A stretch of DNA of 64,000 nucleotides from Rhodocyclaceae bacterium (GTDB lineage Bacteria; Pseudomonadota; Gammaproteobacteria; Burkholderiales; Rhodocyclaceae): positions 186,001 through 250,000 of the forward strand of contig JAVBXY010000035.1 in NCBI GenBank assembly GCA_030824275.1, in the 5' to 3' direction. The notes beneath the pieces are model-generated. The model saw nothing but the letters and a program-made list of their open reading frames with translations. It searched no databases and was not told the origin of the DNA. Positions 45,261-53,530 of the stretch are shown piece after piece. Position 1 is the first letter of the stretch; the number at the start of each line of letters is the position of its first letter. Both the position numbers and the translations under genes were made by a program.

Positions 45261-45905
45261 TTACTCTGCATCCGGCTGCTTCATCGGCGTTGCATCGGCA
45301 AAAGCCGGCAGCGTCAGGCAGTGTTCGTGGATGCGCATCACTGTCGGCACATGATCCAGATTGCAGTTGAAGCGCTGGGCGTTGAAGATTTGCGGCACCA
45401 GGCAAATATCGGCAATGGTCGGCGTGTCGCCATGGCAGCACTTGCCCGTCGCGGGGTTGCCCACCAGCATGGACTCGACGGCGGCGAGTCCGGTTTCCAC
45501 CCAATGGCGGTACCAGGCGTTCTTCTGCTCATCGGACACGCCCAGGGTCTTGGTCAGGTAACCGAGCACGCGCAGGTTGTTGATCGGATGGATTTCGCAG
45601 GCGATGGCCAGGGCGATGGCGCGGGCGCGGGCGCGGCCAACGGCATCGGCGGGCAGCAGGGCCGGCGCGGGATGCGTTTCATCCAGATATTCAATGATGG
45701 CCAGCGACTGGGTCAGCAGTGTGCCCTCGTCGTCGAGTACCGGCACCAGAGCCGCCGGGTTCATGGCGGTGAACTCGGCAGCGAATTGCTGGCCGCCGCC
45801 CTTCACCAGATGGACCGGTATGTAATCGTAGGAAAGGCCCTTGAGATTAAGGGCGATGCGGACGCGGAAACTGGCGGAGCTGCGGAAATAGTTATAGAGC
45901 TTCAT
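45261..45905 (-). CDS. Zeta-class glutathione transferase, maleylacetoacetate/maleylpyruvate isomerase type
   Basis: 214 residues. The N-terminal SSASFRVRIALNLKG is the SSxSxRVR glutathione-binding motif of zeta-class enzymes; NPAALVPVLDD and QSLAIIEYLDE follow, then ITHPINNLRVL-type helices. It would isomerise the cis ring-cleavage product (maleyl-) to the trans form (fumaryl-) for the FAH-family hydrolase encoded upstream on the same strand. The two are separated by an unrelated plus-strand gene, so it may be expressed from its own promoter. Confidence 0.88.
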   Translation of the reverse strand: MKLYNYFRSSASFRVRIALNLKGLSYDYIPVHLVKGGGQQFAAEFTAMNPAALVPVLDDEGTLLTQSLAIIEYLDETHPAPALLPADAVGRARARAIALAIACEIHPINNLRVLGYLTKTLGVSDEQKNAWYRHWVETGLAAVESMLVGNPATGKCCHGDTPTIADICLVPQIFNAQRFNCNLDHVPTVMRIHEHCLTLPAFADATPMKQPDAE

Positions 45906-46017
45906 GGTGATAGACCTGTTGGAACAATGATTTGACGGACTTGCCGGGTTCTGATCGAAGGAAGCGCCAGCGGCAACCACCGGCAGAATCGGTGGAACTA
46001 TAACGTCGTCGATTCCG

Positions 46018-46659
46018 ATGTCAAAGCCGCACCTCTTCCTTGCCAAGCATCAGAGCCCTTTGCGCCGCCCGCTGGCGGGGCTGGCGCTGCTCGCTGCACT
46101 GCTGGTTCCAGGCGTAGCACTGGCGAAACCGGCCGATGCCGATCCCTGCATGAATGCCAAAAGCGATCTGCATCGTCAGGGCCTGGGCAACGAGACAGAC
46201 AATGCTGTCCTGCGCCTGGAATGTCAGGTTGCCAAGTCGCGAGAGGAAAACAAGCAGCTGATGGCGGACATGCTGGCGAGCCTGGGTCGCATGGATGCCA
46301 CGATCAGGGAAATCGTCGCGCTGTTGCAGGCAATGCCAGCGCCTACGCCACCTGCGGCACCTGTTGCATCGGCTATGCCTGCGCAGCCCGTTGCCCCCAC
46401 TGCCGCACCGGCTGTCGTTCCACCGCCAGTGGCAGCGCCAAAGCCTGCCCCGGCGCCGACACCCACGCCGGAACCTCAGGAGTCATCGTGGTTGCCGGTA
46501 CGGCTGGACATCGATCCTGCGGTACGGCTCGCCATGGGCATGGTGGCCGCCGTGGCGATCATCGGCGTACTGCTGATGGGCCTGCTCAGGCAGCGGCGCG
46601 GCAATACCTCTGCCGCATCTGCCGCAGCCGCCGCACCGAATCAGGACAAAGGCGCGTAA
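46018..46659 (+). CDS. Proline-rich protein with signal peptide and C-terminal membrane helix
   Basis: 213 residues, no recognised family. An N-terminal signal (LAGLALLAALLVPGVALA) precedes a periplasmic region with a coiled-coil-like stretch (LECQVAKSREENKQLMADM), a Pro/Ala-rich linker (about 105-160), and a membrane helix (AVRLAMGMVAAVAIIGVLLMGLL) with a short cytoplasmic tail. Its 3' end overlaps the convergent FAH gene by 19 bp. It interrupts the minus-strand aromatic operon. It may tether the cell envelope; the role is unknown. Confidence 0.65.
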   Translation: MSKPHLFLAKHQSPLRRPLAGLALLAALLVPGVALAKPADADPCMNAKSDLHRQGLGNETDNAVLRLECQVAKSREENKQLMADMLASLGRMDATIREIVALLQAMPAPTPPAAPVASAMPAQPVAPTAAPAVVPPPVAAPKPAPAPTPTPEPQESSWLPVRLDIDPAVRLAMGMVAAVAIIGVLLMGLLRQRRGNTSAASAAAAAPNQDKGA

Positions 46660-47663
46660 CGCGTCACCGTCTGCTCGATGGCGCCGAAGATGCTGGCGCC
46701 CTGGGTGTCGAGCATTTCGATTTTCACCGTATCGCCGAAACGCATGAAGGGCGTGACCGGCTTGCCGCCCTCGATGGTCTCGTACATGCGCACTTCGGCC
46801 AGGCAGCAATAACCAACGCCACCATTGCCCACGGACGAGCCGTGCAGGCCACCCTGCTTGTTCGACACCGTGCCGGAACCGATGACCGAGCCGGCCTCCA
46901 GTTCCCGCGTCTTCGCCACGTGGGCAATGAGCTGGGCGAAGCTGAAGGTCATATCCACGCCCGCATTGGGCTTGCCGAACAGCTGGCCGTTCAGATGCAC
47001 GTCGAGCGGCAGATGGACCTTGGCATCCTTCCAGGCCACCCCCAGTTCGTCCGGCGTCACCGCCACCGGGCTGAAGGCGCTGGCCGGCTTGGACTGGAAG
47101 AAACCGAAGCCCTTGGCCAGTTCCGCCGGAATCAGGTTGCGCAGGGAAACGTCGTTCACCAGCATGACCAGGCGGATCGCCTTTTCGGCCTGGGCCGGCG
47201 TGGCACCGATGGGCAGGTCGCCCGTGATCACCGCCACCTCGGCTTCGAAGTCGATGCCCCAAGCTTCGTCGCAGGCCAGCACCGGATCGCGGGGGCCGAC
47301 GAAGCTGTCGGAGCCCCCCTGATACATCAGCGGGTCGGTGTGGAACTCCGCCGGCAGTTCGGCGCCGCGCGCCTTCCTCACCAGTTCGACGTGGTTGATG
47401 TAGGCGGAACCGTCGGCCCACTGGTAGGCGCGGGGCAAGGGGCTGTGGCAATGCGCCGGCTCGAAGGGAATGGCATGCCGCGCATGCCCATGATTGAGCA
47501 TGTCGTACACCAGTTCGAGTTCGGGCGCGACCACGTCCCAATCGTCGAGCGCGGCTTGCAGGGTCGGGGCGATGCCGCCGACGACCTGACAGCGGGTCAG
47601 GTCGCGGCTGACCACGACCAACCTGCCGTCACGACCGCCGTGTTTCAGGGTGGCGAGTTTCAC
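46641..47663 (-). CDS. Fumarylacetoacetate hydrolase (FAH) family protein
   Basis: 340 residues, the length of full fumarylacetoacetases with an N-terminal domain. Metal ligands fit DFEAEVAVITGD (E-x-E), preceded by VGPRDPV; later KPNAGVDMTFSF and GSGTVSNKQGG. It should hydrolyse a fumaryl-type diketo acid to fumarate plus acetoacetate or pyruvate-like product. It follows the VOC gene by 12 bp and forms the terminal step of the operon that starts at 51154. Confidence 0.88.
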   Translation of the reverse strand: MKLATLKHGGRDGRLVVVSRDLTRCQVVGGIAPTLQAALDDWDVVAPELELVYDMLNHGHARHAIPFEPAHCHSPLPRAYQWADGSAYINHVELVRKARGAELPAEFHTDPLMYQGGSDSFVGPRDPVLACDEAWGIDFEAEVAVITGDLPIGATPAQAEKAIRLVMLVNDVSLRNLIPAELAKGFGFFQSKPASAFSPVAVTPDELGVAWKDAKVHLPLDVHLNGQLFGKPNAGVDMTFSFAQLIAHVAKTRELEAGSVIGSGTVSNKQGGLHGSSVGNGGVGYCCLAEVRMYETIEGGKPVTPFMRFGDTVKIEMLDTQGASIFGAIEQTVTRYAPLS

Positions 47664-47675
47664 GGATCGATTTCC

Positions 47676-48212
47676 TTACTGGTAGGAGCCGTCATGCATC
47701 CAGCGGGCATGCTTGGGCGCCTTTTTGGTCTTGGCCCACTCTTCGAGCATGGCCCACTTTACGTCGTCCAGGTCCTTGGCCATCTTCGGCGTGCTGGTAT
47801 TCACGGCCAGCTCCAGACGGTGGCCGCTGGGGTCATAGAAGTATATCGACTTGAAGATGGTGTGGTCGGTGGGGCCGACCACTTCGATACCGTCGGCCTC
47901 GAGCTTGGCCTTGGTCGCCATCATCTCGTCCATGCTGCCCACTTCCATGGCCAGATGCTGGGTCCAAGCGGGCGTGTTCGGATCGCGGCTCATCTCGGGC
48001 TTGGTGGGCAGCTCGAAGAAGGCGAGGATGTTGCCGCCGCCGGCGTCGAGGAAGATGTGCATGTAGGGGTCCGGTTCCTTGGTCGAGGGCACGGCGTCCT
48101 CGGCGATGGCGACGAGGAAATCCATGCCCAGGTACTTGCCATACCACTCGACGGTTTCCTTGGCATCCTTGCAACGGTAGGCAACGTGGTGAATCTTCTT
48201 GATCATGGACAT
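47676..48212 (-). CDS. VOC-family (glyoxalase/extradiol dioxygenase fold) protein
   Basis: 178 residues. Paired beta-alpha-beta-beta-beta modules with metal-ligand candidates H9 in IHHVAYR, H in QHLAMEV and E in HRLELAV. The size is that of single-domain VOC enzymes, which include ring-cleaving dioxygenases, isomerases and glyoxalases. Between a flavin hydroxylase and a FAH hydrolase the ring-cleavage role is the obvious inference, but not shown by sequence alone. The gene starts two bases before the DUF2783 stop on the same strand. Confidence 0.8.
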   Translation of the reverse strand: MSMIKKIHHVAYRCKDAKETVEWYGKYLGMDFLVAIAEDAVPSTKEPDPYMHIFLDAGGGNILAFFELPTKPEMSRDPNTPAWTQHLAMEVGSMDEMMATKAKLEADGIEVVGPTDHTIFKSIYFYDPSGHRLELAVNTSTPKMAKDLDDVKWAMLEEWAKTKKAPKHARWMHDGSYQ

Positions 48213-48214
48213 GG

Positions 48215-48442
48215 TCAGACTCCTTCGCGGGCGATGGTGAGGGCTTCGCGCAGGACGCCGATATCGCCGATGTGATTGGCGAGAATCAGGATCAGGCGCG
48301 CATTGAGCAACTCGGATTGTTCATCCGACAGATCGCGGTGGGTGTTGATCAGCGACTCGTAGAAATCGTCGCCGGGGGTGTAGGCATTGAAGTAGCGCTT
48401 GCCGGCTTCGCGGAAGTTCGGTTCGAGATTCAGCGGTGTCAT
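48215..48442 (-). CDS. DUF2783 family small protein
   Basis: 75 residues. NFREAGKRYFNAYTPGDDFYESLI and the NHIGDIGVLREAL tail match DUF2783, a small family found beside FAD-dependent aromatic hydroxylases in Betaproteobacteria. No signal peptide. It could be a subunit or chaperone of the hydroxylase encoded 16 bp upstream; its function is not known. Confidence 0.8.
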   Translation of the reverse strand: MTPLNLEPNFREAGKRYFNAYTPGDDFYESLINTHRDLSDEQSELLNARLILILANHIGDIGVLREALTIAREGV

Positions 48443-48458
48443 GGATGTCTCCTCCTTC

Positions 48459-50129
48459 TTATGCGTTACAGGTGGCGCGAGCGACGGCCGCCTTCACCTT
48501 GGCGGGATCAAGCGCGCGCCAGCGGGCGGCGACGTGCTGATCCGGGCGCAGCAGATAGACCGTGCCATGCTTGGCGTCGTAACGCTGGCTGGCGACACCG
48601 CGCGGGTCTTCGATGTTGGGAATGCCACCGGGTACCGTGCCGGGATTCTTCGAGATCACCAGCGGCTGTACCGGGATGTTGCCGAAGGACAGGTTGGACA
48701 GGGCGTCGATGGTCTTGCCGTCGAGGGTGTTGGGATCGTCCGCAAAGTAGAGGGCGAAGAACTGATTGCCGACCTTGTCGAGCAGCCAGCCATCGTCGCC
48801 GTTCTCGATCACCGGCGCATCGTCCATGGGCGCACCGGGCACCATGCGGCCAGCGAAGGCATCCGCGTCCGCAGAGTTGAGCGCGGACTCGGTGAGGAAG
48901 GCCGGCACCGACAGACGCCCCGAGTTCACCAGGGCGCGGCCGAAGGCGTGATCCTTGGCCAGACCCAACACGGCATTGCGGAAGGTCTTGCTGGCCTTGC
49001 TCTTGGGCGTGATGAAATCCGTCGAGCGCGTCGAGTTCATGATGTTCTCGTCGGCGGCGAAAGTGCGTTCTGCCGAATAGGTATCGAGCAGGGCGTCCGG
49101 CGCCTTGCCGTCCATCACCAGCTTGAGCTTCCAGCCGAGGTTGTCGGTGTCCTGCAAACCGGAGTTGGCGCCACGGGCGCCAAAGGGCGAAACCTGGTGC
49201 GCGGCATCGCCGACGAACATGACGCGGCCATGGCGGAAGCTGCCCATGCGGCGACACTGGAAGGTGTAGATGCTGACCCATTCCAGTTCGAACTCGCGAT
49301 CATCGCCGAGCATGGCCTTGATGCGCGGAATCACCTTCTCGGGCTTGCGTTCCTCTTCAGGATCGGCATCCCAGCCGAGCTGGAAGTCGATGCGGAAGAC
49401 GTTGTCGGCCTGCTTGTGCAGCAGCACCGATTGCCCCGGATGGAAGGGCGGATCGAACCAGAACCAGCGCTCCGCCGGGAAGTCGGCGGCCATCACCACG
49501 TCGGCGATGAGGAAGCGGTCCATGAATATCTTGCCTTCGATTTCCAGGCCCATCATGTGGCGGATCGGGCTGCGGGCGCCGTCGGCAACCACCAGCCAGT
49601 CGGTTTCAACGGTGTAGAAGCCGTCCGGCGTTTCCACCTTGAGGGTCACGGTCTTCTCGCCCTGCGTGACGGAGACGACCTTGTTCTTCCAGCGAATGTC
49701 GATGTGCGGCGTCTTGTCCGCTTTATCGACCATGTACTCCTCCAGGTAGTACTGCTGGAGGTTGACCATGCCCGGCCGATGATGGTCGGCCTCGGGCACC
49801 AGATTGAAGTTGTACACCTCCTGGTCGCGGAAGAAGGTGCGGCCGACGTTCCAGCTCACCCCCTTGTCGCAGACTGGATCGCCGACGCGATAACGGTCGA
49901 GGATTTCCAGCGCCCGCTTGGCATAACAGACGCCGCGCGAACCGATGGAAACGGTATCGTCTTCGTCCAGGATCAGCACCGGAATTTCCTGCAATTGCAG
50001 GTCCAGCGCAGCACCCAAGCCAACGGGGCCGGCACCGACAACGATGGCCGGCACCCGCAGGGTCTTGCCGCTCGCCAGCTCCGGCGGCGGCGTGTACTCG
50101 AATTTCGGGTACGTGTAGGTCTTCAGCAT
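48459..50129 (-). CDS. FAD-dependent aromatic hydroxylase (PHBH/MhpA group)
   Basis: 556 residues. Rossmann loop VVGAGPVGLGAALDL, the DG motif ADGARSPIRHMMG and the second FAD motif MFVGDAAHQVSPFGARGAN place it among class A flavin monooxygenases with a C-terminal thioredoxin-like domain, such as 3-(3-hydroxyphenyl)propionate hydroxylase and resorcinol/phenol hydroxylases. It would add a hydroxyl to a phenolic acid. Preceded by AGGAGAGC. Second gene of the operon starting at 51154. Confidence 0.88.
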   Translation of the reverse strand: MLKTYTYPKFEYTPPPELASGKTLRVPAIVVGAGPVGLGAALDLQLQEIPVLILDEDDTVSIGSRGVCYAKRALEILDRYRVGDPVCDKGVSWNVGRTFFRDQEVYNFNLVPEADHHRPGMVNLQQYYLEEYMVDKADKTPHIDIRWKNKVVSVTQGEKTVTLKVETPDGFYTVETDWLVVADGARSPIRHMMGLEIEGKIFMDRFLIADVVMAADFPAERWFWFDPPFHPGQSVLLHKQADNVFRIDFQLGWDADPEEERKPEKVIPRIKAMLGDDREFELEWVSIYTFQCRRMGSFRHGRVMFVGDAAHQVSPFGARGANSGLQDTDNLGWKLKLVMDGKAPDALLDTYSAERTFAADENIMNSTRSTDFITPKSKASKTFRNAVLGLAKDHAFGRALVNSGRLSVPAFLTESALNSADADAFAGRMVPGAPMDDAPVIENGDDGWLLDKVGNQFFALYFADDPNTLDGKTIDALSNLSFGNIPVQPLVISKNPGTVPGGIPNIEDPRGVASQRYDAKHGTVYLLRPDQHVAARWRALDPAKVKAAVARATCNA

Positions 50130-50188
50130 TGCTCTCCTCCTTTATCGGTCTTTTGTTGTGTGCTGCGTTTGAAAAATTCGCTTGAAAC

Positions 50189-51154
50189 TCAGACGGCTTG
50201 CAGGGCGTGCCACATCTCCTGGTCGCGCTGCGCCGTCCAGATGCGCGGGTCGCGGATACCCGATGCCTCGTCATGGGCGCGGGTCACATCGAAGGGCAGG
50301 CAGTGTTCGTAGATGAAGACCTGGGCGAACTTCGGGTCCATGTTCTGGCGCGTGTGCTGCATGGTCGCTGCCAGGTCGTAGCCCTTGGCCACGGCCTCCT
50401 GAGCGCTGCGATACAGCGTGGAGACGAAGTCCTTGGTGTAGGCCAGGCCCTTCTGCACATCGGCCGCGTTGGTCAGCGCCGGGCCGCGACCGGGGATCAG
50501 CTTCTCGGCGCCCAGGGCCACCAGCGCATCCAGTGTCGCCGGCCAGTCGGCCAGGTAGGCGTCGCCGGTGTAGCAGGCGGCGTCGTACTCGACGAGGTCG
50601 CCGGAGAACAGGATTTTCTGCGAGGGAATCCAGACCACCGTGTCGCCCTTGGTGTGGCCACGGCCCAGATGCATGATCTGCACTTCGAGCGAGCCCATGT
50701 AGAGGGTCATCGCGTTCTCGAAGACGATGGTCGGCCAGGTCAGGCCGGGCACGCTCTCGACGGCATTGAACAGGCGCGGGAAGCGGCCGATCTCGGAGGC
50801 CATGTCCTGCGCGCCGCGCTCGACGATGAGTTCGCGGGTCTGCTTCGAGGCGATGATGTGCTCGAGGCCGTGCTGCTTGTAGCCCGTGGCGCCGAGCACG
50901 CGCACGGCGTGGTAGTGAGTCAGGGTGACGAACTTGATCGGCTTGTCGGTGATCTCGCGCACGTACTTGACCACGTCCTGCGCCATCACCGGCGTGGCGG
51001 TGGCGTCGATGATCATCACGCTGTCGTCGCCGATGATCACGCCGGTATTCGGATCGCCCTCGGCGGTGTAGGCATAGGCGTTCTCGGACAGTTTGACAAA
51101 GCTGACCTTCTTCTCTTCGAGGTCGGCCTGGGAGGCAAATTTTTTCTCGCTCAT
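50189..51154 (-). CDS. Metallo-beta-lactamase-fold protein with altered metal motif
   Basis: 321 residues. It has the alpha-beta-beta-alpha fold markers MIIDATATP, LGRGHTKGDTVVW, FSGDLVEY and LIPGRGPA. However, the usual HxHxDH motif reads THYHAVRVLG, lacking the Asp-His pair, so only one metal may bind or the enzyme may be specialised. The ATG at 51154 follows AAGGAG; a GTG-started extension upstream is not needed. It opens the hydroxylase/VOC/FAH operon and lies under a strong promoter, but its reaction in that pathway is unknown. Confidence 0.82.
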   Translation of the reverse strand: MSEKKFASQADLEEKKVSFVKLSENAYAYTAEGDPNTGVIIGDDSVMIIDATATPVMAQDVVKYVREITDKPIKFVTLTHYHAVRVLGATGYKQHGLEHIIASKQTRELIVERGAQDMASEIGRFPRLFNAVESVPGLTWPTIVFENAMTLYMGSLEVQIMHLGRGHTKGDTVVWIPSQKILFSGDLVEYDAACYTGDAYLADWPATLDALVALGAEKLIPGRGPALTNAADVQKGLAYTKDFVSTLYRSAQEAVAKGYDLAATMQHTRQNMDPKFAQVFIYEHCLPFDVTRAHDEASGIRDPRIWTAQRDQEMWHALQAV

Positions 51155-51237
51155 GGTGGCTCCTTGTTGGGGTCCGTCGGGTGGTACTTGGGTCACTGCG
51201 GGGCTGCTCCGTGGGGTGCTTCGCTGGGCACTACGTT

Positions 51238-51255
51238 ATTTACTATTAAGTAAAT
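51238..51255. promoter_or_regulatory. Operator-like perfect inverted repeat
   Basis: ATTTACT-N4-AGTAAAT, seven-base perfect arms, just downstream of the predicted transcription start of the operon beginning at 51154. A repressor there would block initiation. The regulator gene is not in the window. Confidence 0.6.
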
Positions 51256-51266
51256 CGATTTCCTGA

Positions 51267-51295
51267 ATCGTAATCATGAAAACTTGAGTTGTCAA
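51267..51295 (-). promoter_or_regulatory. Sigma-70 promoter of the aromatic hydroxylase operon
   Basis: Minus strand TTGACA (51295-51290), 17-base spacer, TACGAT (51272-51267). The consensus -35, ideal spacing and a good -10 make this the best sigma-70 match noticed in the window. Transcription would start near 51260. Confidence 0.7.
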
Positions 51296-51354
51296 ATGTT
51301 CAAGCGTACAAATCCCCTCCCCAGGACAGGGATTTGATGGAACAGGGAAGTGAT

Positions 51355-52443
51355 TCAGCGGCCGCTGCGCAGAGCGGCGGAAGCCTGGCGATAGGCCTGC
51401 ATGGCCTCGGCACGGCGGCCGGCGGCCTCGTGCTCACGGGCCTGGCGCAGCCAGTCCTCGGCCACTGAGACGGGCGTGGTCGCCGCCGTGTCACCAGCGC
51501 CGACTTTTTCGCTATCGGCGGTCACCGCCGGCGTCGCGTACTGAAGGCCGGTGGTCTGCTGGCGGGCATCGCCCCGCCGCGCCGTGATCACCAGCCCACT
51601 CACGGCCGGCGCCGTGGCGGATTTGGCCTTGGTCGCCTCGTTGCGGCGCAGGGTTTCCATCGCCGCCCGATAGGTTTTCAGCGCCGCCGCACGCATGCCG
51701 GCGGCTTCCAGCTTTTGCGCCTGGGCCAGCAGCAGGTCGACGCGATCCGGCAAGCGCTGCGAGCGCGTCGGCGCGCCCCAGGAAGCTTGCGGACGCGTAG
51801 CGACCGTGGCGAAGTTCTCGCTGCCGGCAAGCTCCCGAGCGATGACCACATTGTTGTTGCGCATGGCGAAGTGCACCGCCGTGTCGCCACGTTCGTTCAC
51901 CACCTCGCGGCGGGCGCCTGCCGCCACCAGCGCTTTTGTAATCGACTCCTTGCCCTCCCGCGCCGCCATCATCAGCGGCGTCGAACCGTTGGTGGACAGG
52001 CCATTGACGTCAGCGCCGCGCTCCAGCAGGTAGTTCACCACCGCATCATGGCCAGCGAAGGCCGCGTAATGCAGCGCCGACCATTCCTTGCCCTGGCGAT
52101 TCACGCTCGCGCCCCGCTCCACCAGCCAGCGCACCGCATCGATATGCCCCTTCCAGGCTGCGTGCAGCAGCGCCTGCTCGCCGAGCCGGTTGGTTTTGTT
52201 GACGTTCGCGCCCCGCGAATGGAACAGCGCCATCATCGGCACATTGCCCTCCCAGGCCCCGATCATCAGCCCGGAGCCGACCATGTGCCCTTCGAAATCC
52301 GGCGGCAGGCCGACATCGAGCCATTCCTTGGCCAGCGAGGTATCGCCGCGTTCGATGGCAACGAAGAAGGTGACGGGATCGGGTAGACCGGCGGCACGCA
52401 GCGGAGCCGCCAGCAAAACAAGAAGGAGAACAAGCAGGCGCAT
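51355..52443 (-). CDS. Periplasmic ankyrin-repeat protein
   Basis: 362 residues. Signal peptide MRLLVLLLVLLAAPLRA, then about five ankyrin repeats (residues 25-190; for example GEQALLHAAWKGHIDAVRWLVERGA and WSALHYAAFAGHDAVVNYLLERGA), and a C-terminal half with two similar helical segments (AAGMRAAALKTYRAAMETL and AAGRRAEAMQAYRQASAAL) separated by a linker that contains a repeat-encoded KVGAGDTA. It probably mediates protein contacts in the periplasm. The ATG at 52443 gives a clean signal peptide; a GTG at 52467 is the alternative. Confidence 0.8.
   Translation of the reverse strand: MRLLVLLLVLLAAPLRAAGLPDPVTFFVAIERGDTSLAKEWLDVGLPPDFEGHMVGSGLMIGAWEGNVPMMALFHSRGANVNKTNRLGEQALLHAAWKGHIDAVRWLVERGASVNRQGKEWSALHYAAFAGHDAVVNYLLERGADVNGLSTNGSTPLMMAAREGKESITKALVAAGARREVVNERGDTAVHFAMRNNNVVIARELAGSENFATVATRPQASWGAPTRSQRLPDRVDLLLAQAQKLEAAGMRAAALKTYRAAMETLRRNEATKAKSATAPAVSGLVITARRGDARQQTTGLQYATPAVTADSEKVGAGDTAATTPVSVAEDWLRQAREHEAAGRRAEAMQAYRQASAALRSGR
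51488..51509 (+). repeat. Interspersed 22-bp repeat, copy 8
   Basis: GTG followed by TCACCAGCGCCGACTTTTT, antisense within the linker of the ankyrin-protein gene. Identical over all 22 bases to the copy at 60217-60238. Confidence 0.9.
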
Positions 52444-52495
52444 GATGTGCAGTATAGGCAATGACACCTTGTCGCAAGGCCATAAAATCCTCGCA

Positions 52496-53059
52496 ATGCG
52501 GCTCTACTTAACCCTGCTGACCAGCCTCGCCCTGCACGCCCTGCTGGTGTTCGCCGTCCACTGGCCAAGCGCACGGGCACCCGAGACCATGGAACGCATC
52601 GATGTGCGCCTGATGCAAGTGGAAACACCGCCGGAGCTACCCGTCGAGGAGCCCGTGTCCGAGACCACCATCGCCCCGGAACCGGCCCTGCCACCTGCGC
52701 CTGCTCCACCACCGCCTCCACCACGTGCCCAGTCACCTGCGCCGGTACCACCACCTCCGCCGCCGAGTGCAGTCGCGCCGGCGCCAAAGAAACTCGATGG
52801 CAACGCCCTGCGCCGTGCCCAGAGCGTGCTCTCGCAACATCTGTCCTATCCACCGGAAGCCGTCGAGCGCGGACTCGAAGGCGAAGTGCTCGTCCTGCTG
52901 ACCCTGGACGAACAAAGCCGCGTGATCAAGGCCGAGCTTGCCCGCAGCTCGGGCCATCCGCTACTCGATCAGGCGGCGCTAGTCGCCGCCCGCCGCCTCG
53001 GTGCCCTGCCCGGCAATCCGCGTCAAACCTTGCTGCCAGTGAGCTTCCAGCTACAGTGA
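52496..53059 (+). CDS. TonB-like energy transducer
   Basis: 187 residues: one N-terminal membrane helix (LTLLTSLALHALLVFAVHW, with the conserved Ser/His type face), a periplasmic Pro-rich spacer (about 45-95, including long runs of proline) and a C-terminal TonB domain (LSYPPEAVERGLEGEVLVLLTLD, ALVAARRL). It would couple the ExbBD proton motive force to outer-membrane transporters. No exbB/exbD are in the window. Divergent from the ankyrin gene with 52 bp between starts. Confidence 0.85.
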   Translation: MRLYLTLLTSLALHALLVFAVHWPSARAPETMERIDVRLMQVETPPELPVEEPVSETTIAPEPALPPAPAPPPPPPRAQSPAPVPPPPPPSAVAPAPKKLDGNALRRAQSVLSQHLSYPPEAVERGLEGEVLVLLTLDEQSRVIKAELARSSGHPLLDQAALVAARRLGALPGNPRQTLLPVSFQLQ

Positions 53060-53067
53060 ACTGGCGC

Positions 53068-53454
53068 CTAAACCAGACCGTTCGTTGTAATAACGAAGAG
53101 TTTGTCGAACTGCCCTACCTGTAGCGGCCTCAGGACGCTCGCCGCGCTAACGCCAGAGAGTGCTGGCGCCGCGCTTCCCTGCGGCAGCAAGCCTCTCAGG
53201 ACAAGCAAAAACCCCATCCCGGCGCTATCCAGATACTCCGTCTGGTGCATTCGCACCTCCAGTGACGTTACCCGGCCATTGAACGCATTGGCTTCGCGGA
53301 TGGCCAGCTCAGTCACCAGATAGTCCAGCCTCGGCGGGATATCCACCTGCAAATGGCCATCGTTCAGGCTGAAGATGGCACGCTTCTCGTCGAGCACGGT
53401 ACGCATGTATTGCTGGCGGGCTGCTACTCGTTGTTGCTGATAGTTTTCAAGCAT
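53068..53454 (-). CDS. STAS-domain protein (anti-sigma-factor-antagonist type)
   Basis: 128 residues. The central segment EYLDSAGMGFLLVL is the SpoIIAA-like loop with the phosphorylatable serine. The N-terminal 20 residues are a Gln/Arg-rich helix. The usual partners (serine kinase/anti-sigma, PP2C-type phosphatase) are not adjacent; the nearest PP2C is over 20 kb away. Its regulatory target is unknown. Confidence 0.8.
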   Translation of the reverse strand: MLENYQQQRVAARQQYMRTVLDEKRAIFSLNDGHLQVDIPPRLDYLVTELAIREANAFNGRVTSLEVRMHQTEYLDSAGMGFLLVLRGLLPQGSAAPALSGVSAASVLRPLQVGQFDKLFVITTNGLV

Positions 53455-53530
53455 CGGAATACTCCTTTTCTGCCGGGCTGCCGATCACACAAATACCCAC
53501 TAGACAAGAATAGTCTCTCCCGGCTCGCCG

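Noticed and set aside
45960-45985. GCGCCAGCGGCAACC as another repeat copy
   Set aside because: Too few matches to the core, and the T-rich end is absent.
46340-46360. GCCAGCGCCTACGCC as another repeat copy
   Set aside because: It matches only the middle ten bases and lacks the ACTTTT end; it lies in a Pro/Ala-coding low-complexity stretch.
46221-50312. Two long plus-strand open frames opposite FAH, VOC and the FAD hydroxylase
   Set aside because: Antisense shadows with low-complexity translation; the minus-strand genes have full motifs and ribosome sites.
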